The position numbers and the translations under genes are program-made. Source: a virus. Taken from it: a stretch of DNA of 25,573 nt. Each line of letters opens with the position of its first letter. Positions within the stretch are counted from its first letter, which is position 1. The DNA is taken from IMG/VR virus record IMGVR_UViG_3300028548_002164, positions 1 through 25,573 of that record; one strand, written 5' to 3'. Of this stretch, positions 22,104 through 25,573 are shown in pieces. The notes under the pieces are model-generated. The model was not told where the DNA came from, made no database searches, and saw only the letters and a list, made by a program, of their open reading frames with translations.

Positions 22104-22451
22104 TTAATACTCCGAGTGTTTTTCTGCGTGATATTGCAAAGTTAGCTCTGGGTGGTGGTCTTTAAAATAAACAGCAGCGCACTTAGTAATAACGTCTTGT
22201 GAAAGTTGTTGTGCTTCATCGGGAAAGCGGAAAGCTAAATATATGACACGCATCTGTTCGTCCTCATCTCCATACTGGAAAAGGTCGTCAACATGATAAT
22301 GGGTCGTTCCAATCTTGATATAGCTATCATAAAGAAGATCATCTTTTAGCTCGTTGAACGCATCTTCAAGAATGTAGTCAGGTGCTTCAATAACGTCTGT
22401 GTGTGCGTTAATTTGGGCGGTTACATGACAGTGGTTGGTTAATGAGTTCAT
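22104..22451 (-). CDS. Hypothetical protein (115 aa), first gene of the leftward early operon
   Basis: AAGGAAA lies 8 bp before the ATG. The acidic product begins MNSLTNHCHVTAQINAHTD and continues with LEDAFNELKDDLLYDSYIKIGTTHYHVDDLFQYGDEDEQMRVI…FRFPDE. It ends His/Glu-rich (YFKDHHPELTLQYHAEKHSEY). His residues are unusually frequent, but no known metal-site spacing is seen. No family is recognised. As the first gene of the leftward early unit it may act early after infection. Confidence 0.6.
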   Translation of the reverse strand: MNSLTNHCHVTAQINAHTDVIEAPDYILEDAFNELKDDLLYDSYIKIGTTHYHVDDLFQYGDEDEQMRVIYLAFRFPDEAQQLSQDVITKCAAVYFKDHHPELTLQYHAEKHSEY

Positions 22452-22528
22452 CTTAAATTTCCTTAGTCAGCTTTATGTCTGTGGTTATGTTAGCTAACTC
22501 ACAATCAAAAGTACAGCTTTTTCGGAAA

Positions 22529-22543
22529 AACATTTAAAATGTT
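22529..22543. promoter_or_regulatory. Operator-like palindrome upstream of leftward early operon
   Basis: AACATTTAAAATGTT is a perfect 15-bp palindrome within an AT-rich 155-bp intergenic stretch (22452-22606) that should carry the leftward early promoter. A 13-bp version differing at the centre (ACATTTATAATGT) lies in the rightward early promoter at 23559-23571. A second small palindrome, GTTAGCTAAC, is at 22489-22498. I see no convincing -35/-10 pair here. Confidence 0.5.
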
Positions 22544-22606
22544 AGTTTTTTAATGAATTTTTAGGTAATTTTACTGATATTTTAGAGGGCATTAATAATG
22601 ATTAAA

Positions 22607-22813
22607 TTATTTATTAGGTGGGCCTTGAGGACACTGTTCGTTTAAATTATTGCCAAAGTTCGTTTTCATGAACTCAAACATTACACCCATTGGGCCATTC
22701 TTGGGTCTGGTGTTAGATGAGTGATCGGTGTGAATCAGCCACCATTTATACACAGACTCACGCATCCACGCTAACGCCCGATTTTTATTATTGTTTAATT
22801 CTGAAACTAGCAT
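22607..22813 (-). CDS. Hypothetical protein (68 aa) downstream of repressor
   Basis: Starts 1 bp after the repressor stop; an in-frame TTG at 22840 would overlap the repressor by 26 bp and is less likely. The product begins MLVSELNNNKNRALAWMRES, then VYKWWLIHTDHSSNTRPKNGP, and ends CPQGPPNK. Trp and Asn are frequent. No family is recognised. Because it lies in the repressor transcript it should be expressed in the lysogen, so an exclusion or repressor-modulating role is conceivable. Confidence 0.5.
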   Translation of the reverse strand: MLVSELNNNKNRALAWMRESVYKWWLIHTDHSSNTRPKNGPMGVMFEFMKTNFGNNLNEQCPQGPPNK

Positions 22814-22814
22814 T

Positions 22815-23444
22815 TCATTTCTCTGATTGATAAGAACCAACTACAGTTCCTATAATCCTGGTTGATGATGAAAACTCTTTTATAGGATAGCGATCATTCA
22901 AAGGTTTTAAATGTTCAACACCACCTGTTATAACGTATTCCCGAAAAAAAGAACTTAAATTTTCAGTATCTATCGCCACAATGCGATCTCCACTTACTGG
23001 CGTTTTGTCTGGGTCAACGAAAATTAAAACACCTAGCGGATACGATCTGCCATTGCTGGCAGTCATTACTTCATCTTGCACTTCAAGCGCAAAAGAATTT
23101 TCCGATAAGTCGTATGGGCATCCTACCCAGTGCTCACTCTCTAACATAAATTTTCCCTCTATTAAGGCTGATAGGGAATTCCAGCTTACCACGGGGGCTT
23201 TCCGAGTGATCGGATTTAGCTTTAATCCCCCCCTCGATTCGAGCGCATTATTTGATAATAATTGCTCTATGGTGCATCCAAAAGCCTTAGCTATGGACAC
23301 TAACCCTGCCGCTTTAACTTCTGCGGTAGGATCAGTTTCTAGTTGAGCAACCCTTGCTCTTGATATTGAGGTTCGATTAGCAAAATCTTGTTGTGACCAA
23401 CCTTGATCTTTACGCAATTTTTTTACTCGCTCGCCTAAATTCAT
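22815..23444 (-). CDS. CI/C2-type repressor with degenerate S24 peptidase domain
   Basis: A 209-residue protein. Residues ~4-62 are an XRE helix-turn-helix (LRKDQGWSQQDFANRTSISRARVAQLET). Residues ~82-205 are the LexA/S24-like domain: APVVSWNSLS, FALEVQDEVMTAS, GVLIFVDPDKTPVSGDRIVAI, LKPLNDRYP, IIGTVVGSY. In active relatives the second segment reads FALxVxGDSM; here the position of the catalytic Ser is V126 and the preceding GD is DE. The catalytic Lys (TFKQYVIxGG-like) aligns with R168, and the usual cleavage dipeptide after SWVQ (Ala-Gly) is L91-S92. The fold for dimerisation is kept, self-cleavage probably lost. Divergent from the Cro-like gene, it should hold the lysogenic state. Confidence 0.85.
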   Translation of the reverse strand: MNLGERVKKLRKDQGWSQQDFANRTSISRARVAQLETDPTAEVKAAGLVSIAKAFGCTIEQLLSNNALESRGGLKLNPITRKAPVVSWNSLSALIEGKFMLESEHWVGCPYDLSENSFALEVQDEVMTASNGRSYPLGVLIFVDPDKTPVSGDRIVAIDTENLSSFFREYVITGGVEHLKPLNDRYPIKEFSSSTRIIGTVVGSYQSEK

Positions 23445-23465
23445 TTTTTTGTAACCTTAAAATTT

Positions 23466-23493
23466 ATATTAAATGTCGCAAGTAATCTTACAA
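23466..23493 (-). promoter_or_regulatory. Probable repressor maintenance promoter
   Basis: On the minus strand TTGTAA (23493-23488), 16 bp, then TAATAT (23471-23466), about 20 bp before the repressor ATG. AAGG is the only ribosome binding element, followed by a run of A. Moderate match to sigma70 boxes. Confidence 0.5.
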
Positions 23494-23512
23494 TCTAAAT
23501 GTGTGAGTTTGA

Positions 23513-23529
23513 TGTCATTTTGGTTGACA
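23513..23529. promoter_or_regulatory. 17-bp operator-like inverted repeat
   Basis: TGTCA (23513-23517), 7 bp, TGACA (23525-23529) in the repressor/Cro intergenic region. Length and half-site form fit operators of CI/Cro proteins. Its right half is part of a TTGACA -35-like box. Confidence 0.5.
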
Positions 23530-23571
23530 GTTTTCTATTAATTTTAGATAGAAGGTTGACATTTATAATGT
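23522..23571 (+). promoter_or_regulatory. Rightward early promoter region
   Basis: GGTTGACA occurs twice (23522-23529 and 23554-23561), and TATAAT lies at 23564-23569 inside the palindrome ACATTTATAATGT (23559-23571). The ideal 17-bp pairing of a TTGACA with TATAAT is not present: the first is 34 bp away and the second too close. The first may use GATAGA (23547-23552, 17 bp away), or TATAAT may work with a poor -35. This is a promoter region with uncertain boxes. Confidence 0.5.
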
Positions 23572-23591
23572 GAGTAGACTAACATTAAGAA

Positions 23592-23789
23592 ATGAAAGAA
23601 CTACCAGCAATACCAATTACTGATCTAATAGACGCATTTGGGACTAAAACCAAAATAGGCGAGGCTATTGGAGTTACGCATAGTGCAATCTGTCATTGGG
23701 GTGATTTTGTTCCAGCAACAAGACTTCATCAAATGCACTATTTATTGAATCAAATAAATCTAATTGAACAGTCAAGGACGGACATTTAA
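23592..23789 (+). CDS. Cro-like repressor (P22-Cro type)
   Basis: A 65-residue protein divergent from the repressor gene. ITDLIDAFGTKTKIGEAIGVTHSAICHWGDFVPATRLHQMHYLL follows the P22 Cro pattern (DvIDhFGTqxxvAxALGIsxxAVSxWxxxIPxxxAyxLe), with the helix-turn-helix at about residues 20-40. It should bind the early operators and turn off repressor synthesis during lytic growth. Its stop overlaps the next start (TAATG). Confidence 0.8.
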   Translation: MKELPAIPITDLIDAFGTKTKIGEAIGVTHSAICHWGDFVPATRLHQMHYLLNQINLIEQSRTDI

Positions 23790-23983
23790 TGAAAGATAAA
23801 TTGACCAACCCAGTATCAACCTCATTTGATGATGAACTGTACGCGTTTGCAAAAAGAGATGCGGAATTATTAGGTCTTGATGTGTCGTCATACATACGGG
23901 CCACCCTCATAGAAAAACGTGAAAAGCGATTCAATGAACTTAGGGTATTCCAAGACTTAATTAAGATTCAAGAAATAGAATAA
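23789..23983 (+). CDS. Small ribbon-helix-helix-like protein downstream of Cro
   Basis: A 64-residue protein. NPVSTSFDDELYAFAKRDAELLGLDVSSYIRATLIEKREKR has the strand-helix-helix pattern of CopG/Arc-type DNA-binding proteins. It is placed where lambdoid phages carry the cII-type activator; whether it regulates lysogeny, as Arc/Mnt do in P22, or the initiator gene is open. It is coupled to Cro by TAATG. Confidence 0.65.
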   Translation: MKDKLTNPVSTSFDDELYAFAKRDAELLGLDVSSYIRATLIEKREKRFNELRVFQDLIKIQEIE

Positions 23984-24006
23984 ATTTAATAAATTTTAGG
24001 TGCTAT

Positions 24007-24039
24007 ATGGAACATCAAGAATACGCGAGAAGGGTCTAG
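24007..24039 (+). CDS. Possible 10-aa leader peptide upstream of the initiator gene
   Basis: ATG at 24007 with AGGTG just upstream reads MEHQEYARRV and stops at TAG 24037-24039, one base before the GTG start of the initiator gene. It could bring ribosomes to the GTG. Such a short frame may also be chance. Confidence 0.3.
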   Translation: MEHQEYARRV

Positions 24040-24040
24040 A

Positions 24041-24796
24041 GTGAGCTTCACGCTTATGGCTAAAGCCAAGCCTATTAAGGTTGGCAACTCAGGCAGAAAG
24101 CTAGTGCTAATGATGCTGGCTGACATATCTGACGACTCTGGTAGGTGCTTTCCTAGCTACCAACATTTAGCTGATGTTTGTGAAATGTCGCGCAGATCAG
24201 TAATAACCCACATCTTAAACCTTCAAGAAAAAGGCTTGTTAACAATCACTCACAGAAAGTTAAGAGGTGAGTTGATTAATAGCTCAAATATATACCATCT
24301 AACCTTAAAAGAAGCCTCAAAGCCTGATGAAACGGGTAGTGAAAATTCTGCACTAGGTAGTGAAATGGTTGCACTAGGTAGTGAAACAGTTGCACTAGGG
24401 GGTAGTGAAATGGTTGCACCCATAACCTATCACTCTTCTGAACCTATCAATGAACCTATAAAAGAAAAGGCGCATTTCATAAAACCATTGCTTAGTGATA
24501 TTTCTCAGTACATGGCTAATTTTAGTAAAAGCCAAAATATAACATTTGATGATTTTTTACCTGATAACTTTTTTGATTACTACGAAAGCAATGGCTGGAA
24601 GCGTGGCAACCATGAAATTAAGGATTGGCAAGCAACAGCTAGAGGTTGGGTTAGAAAACAAAACAATAAATTAAATGGAGGTCAAAATGCAGGCCAAAAC
24701 AATAAGCCAGCTAATAACTCGGCCCCTGCAAGGGTCAGGGCAATCAACGCAGCAAAACAAGCACAGCGCGACAGAACTGAACGAGCGATTAATTGA
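24041..24796 (+). CDS. O-like replication initiator with winged-helix domain
   Basis: A 251-residue protein. The GTG start gives MSFTLMAKAKPIKVGNSGRKLVLMMLADISDDSGRCFPSYQHLAD, the standard N-terminus of phage helix-turn-helix replication proteins, and AAGGG lies 7 bp before it. Residues ~18-85 form a winged helix (YQHLADVCEMSRRSVITHILNLQEKGLLTI). A variable linker with four GSExxAL repeats follows at 99-128. The C-terminal part (FFDYYESNGWKRGNHEIKDWQATARGWVRKQ) is shared with DnaT/replication-protein C-termini. The DNA for the linker repeats is a candidate origin. It would bind the origin and pass it to the P-like protein encoded next, in an overlapping frame. Confidence 0.82.
   Translation: MSFTLMAKAKPIKVGNSGRKLVLMMLADISDDSGRCFPSYQHLADVCEMSRRSVITHILNLQEKGLLTITHRKLRGELINSSNIYHLTLKEASKPDETGSENSALGSEMVALGSETVALGGSEMVAPITYHSSEPINEPIKEKAHFIKPLLSDISQYMANFSKSQNITFDDFLPDNFFDYYESNGWKRGNHEIKDWQATARGWVRKQNNKLNGGQNAGQNNKPANNSAPARVRAINAAKQAQRDRTERAIN
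24335..24421 (+). repeat. Four 21-bp iteron-like repeats inside the initiator gene
   Basis: GGTAGTGAAANNNNTGCACYM units begin at 24335, 24356, 24377 and 24401; the last is offset by GGG. Phage lambda has its origin as four iterons inside gene O, so position and copy number fit an origin. The repeats also encode a regular 7-residue linker, so a coding explanation remains possible. Confidence 0.65.
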
Positions 24797-25145
24797 CCGA
24801 CTATGGGAAGTAATGACTGACCTATTTGGTCACAAGTGGACTAGCAGCCATGACTTTTCTGATAATGGCAGTTGGACTTCTTTTCTTGAGGACTTGAACG
24901 GAAAGCAGTTTAAGGCTGGCATTGACGCGCTAAAAGATTGGACAGAATCATGGCCTCCCACAGCCACAGACTTTAGAAACATGTGTTTGGGAAGGGCTAG
25001 AGGTGGTGAAGAACAAAACATGATTTCTAACCAGCAGGCAATACAGGCAAGGTCAGCACCTTTACTGATTACAAAGCAGTTAAGTGATGAAGATATTGAA
25101 TTTGGAAAAGAACAGGCAGCAGCATTGAGAGGGTTATTTGCATGA
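24687..25145 (+). CDS. P-like replication protein (DnaB helicase loader)
   Basis: A 152-residue protein starting at ATG 24687, supported by GGAGGTC 4 bp upstream; it overlaps the initiator gene by 110 bp in another frame. LIDRLWEVMTDLFGHKWTSSHDFSDNGSWTSFLEDL, then AGIDALKDWTESWPPTATDFRNMCLG is the conserved core of lambda-P-type proteins (lyG.kW.s.yG……W…l..l….i..Gl……WPPslpeFr.lC). The family binds host DnaB and delivers it to the origin. An in-frame ATG at 24675 lies before the ribosome binding site and is less likely. The stop overlaps the next start (ATGA). Confidence 0.82.
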   Translation: MQAKTISQLITRPLQGSGQSTQQNKHSATELNERLIDRLWEVMTDLFGHKWTSSHDFSDNGSWTSFLEDLNGKQFKAGIDALKDWTESWPPTATDFRNMCLGRARGGEEQNMISNQQAIQARSAPLLITKQLSDEDIEFGKEQAAALRGLFA

Positions 25146-25321
25146 AGAATTATTTAGCAAAGCCAAAGTTAAAAAGCGATTACAAAGAATTATTACCTGA
25201 TTACAAAGGGCTAATTACTAAAGGAATGTGGGGTGAGTCTGGTGGCCTTACACACATTATTAAATCACAGCTAAACCCTACAGCCCGTAAAAAATATAAC
25301 AAGGAAAGGAATGCCGCATGA
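25142..25321 (+). CDS. Small basic protein (59 aa) in early operon
   Basis: Tied by ATGA overlaps to the P-like gene before it and the 83-aa gene after it. The product begins MKNYLAKPKLKSDYKELLPD and ends PTARKKYNKERNAA; it is rich in Lys and Tyr. It lies where lambdoid phages carry nin-type genes. No family is recognised. Confidence 0.6.
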   Translation: MKNYLAKPKLKSDYKELLPDYKGLITKGMWGESGGLTHIIKSQLNPTARKKYNKERNAA

Positions 25322-25569
25322 TCCATGAAAACAGCAGTGCCGCATATGCAACGATTCAAGACCTGATTTTGACGCACCAGTTTGCGTTTTTGAAAATCGT
25401 AAAAGAAAACCCAGAGTCTACTGCGCGTGAGATCGAATTATTAAGCAATGGCATACCAGCACCTTGGAAAAGATTGCCAGAGTTAAGGTTTAAAGGATTT
25501 GTCAGCAACCCGTACAAACGCCCATGCAAAGTCACAGGCAAGAAAGCAATGGTGTGGGCAGAAGCATGA
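25318..25569 (+). CDS. Small winged-helix-like early protein (83 aa)
   Basis: Begins MIHENSSAAYATIQDLILTH; then FLKIVKENPESTAREIELLSNGIPAPWKRLPELRFKGFVSNPYKRPCKVTGKKAMVWA. This has the 'N.s..tarEi…lg……v.pRl.EL..kGlv…gkR.C.vTGr.a.vW' pattern of a small phage winged-helix family seen in early regions. It probably binds DNA. The ATG overlaps the preceding stop, and its own stop overlaps the next ATG. Confidence 0.65.
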   Translation: MIHENSSAAYATIQDLILTHQFAFLKIVKENPESTAREIELLSNGIPAPWKRLPELRFKGFVSNPYKRPCKVTGKKAMVWAEA

Positions 25570-25573
25570 AAGT
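25566..25573 (+). CDS. Start of next early gene (partial)
   Basis: ATG at 25566 overlaps the TGA of the previous gene (ATGA), in line with the coupling of the genes before it. Only MK is visible before the window ends, so nothing can be said about its product. Confidence 0.35.

Noticed and set aside
22981-23346. Plus-strand open frame (121 codons) opposite the repressor
   Set aside because: It is a shadow of the conserved repressor frame, with no ribosome binding site or family signature.
23674-23934. Minus-strand open frame across the Cro-like and ribbon-helix-helix genes
   Set aside because: It lies antisense to two recognisable, coupled DNA-binding protein genes.
24335-24421. Transposon or VNTR insertion in the initiator gene
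   Set aside because: The repeats keep the frame, have no terminal inverted repeats or target duplication, and lie in a linker known to vary in this family.

Overview
The window is a piece of a temperate, podovirus-like dsDNA phage genome, probably infecting a gammaproteobacterium. Both ends lie inside phage genes and no host gene is visible. The host guess rests on a tRNA-His(GTG) 3' half of gammaproteobacterial type at the attachment site, a lambda-like O/P replication pair and a P22-Cro-like regulator. No terminase, DNA polymerase or RNA polymerase is seen; packaging and remaining genes must lie outside the window.

Layout. (1) Positions 1-16892, plus strand: late genes packed head to tail. 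They run tail fibre (5' end missing), tail assembly chaperone, tail/nozzle-like protein, a group of internal/ejection proteins, P22-type portal, scaffold, SU10-like (DUF5309) major capsid, small conserved head-proximal genes, then lysis genes (small TM protein, M15 endolysin, GTA-type 3-TM holin). Good hairpin-T terminators follow the capsid gene and the holin. (2) 16932-18238, minus strand: five small genes of unknown function (one ribbon-helix-helix-like; two are paralogues) behind their own sigma70-like promoter (18299-18327). (3) 18239-18920: attP region with a 47-bp tRNA-His 3' half as core, flanked by repeated TTCCGAA arm-type sites and several hairpins. (4) 18921-22451, minus strand: integrase, DUF4224 protein, small genes, an SSB-tip-bearing protein, an ERF single-strand annealing protein, and microproteins tied together by ATGA overlaps. 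(5) 22607-23983: immunity region with a C2/CI-type repressor (minus) divergent from a Cro-like protein and a ribbon-helix-helix protein (plus). (6) 24041-25573, plus strand: O-like initiator with internal 21-bp repeats (candidate origin), P-like helicase loader, small early genes continuing off the end.

How it works together (inference). The repressor and Cro-like protein decide between two divergent early operons, whose upstream regions share an ACATTT(A/T)AAATGT-type palindrome. The rightward operon starts replication through O/P and host DnaB. The leftward operon gives recombination (ERF) and integration. The late plus-strand block builds the virion and lyses the cell. The attP core is undivided and has phage genes on both sides, so the sequence represents the free, circularised or permuted phage form and not an integrated prophage.

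Most notable: the repressor has the LexA-type fold sequence but appears to have lost the cleavage dipeptide, catalytic Ser and catalytic Lys; there is a chain of very short membrane-peptide genes with ATGA overlaps; iteron-like repeats lie inside the initiator gene; and a small independently promoted gene set sits beside attP, a usual place for lysogeny-expressed accessory (possibly defence or exclusion) genes.
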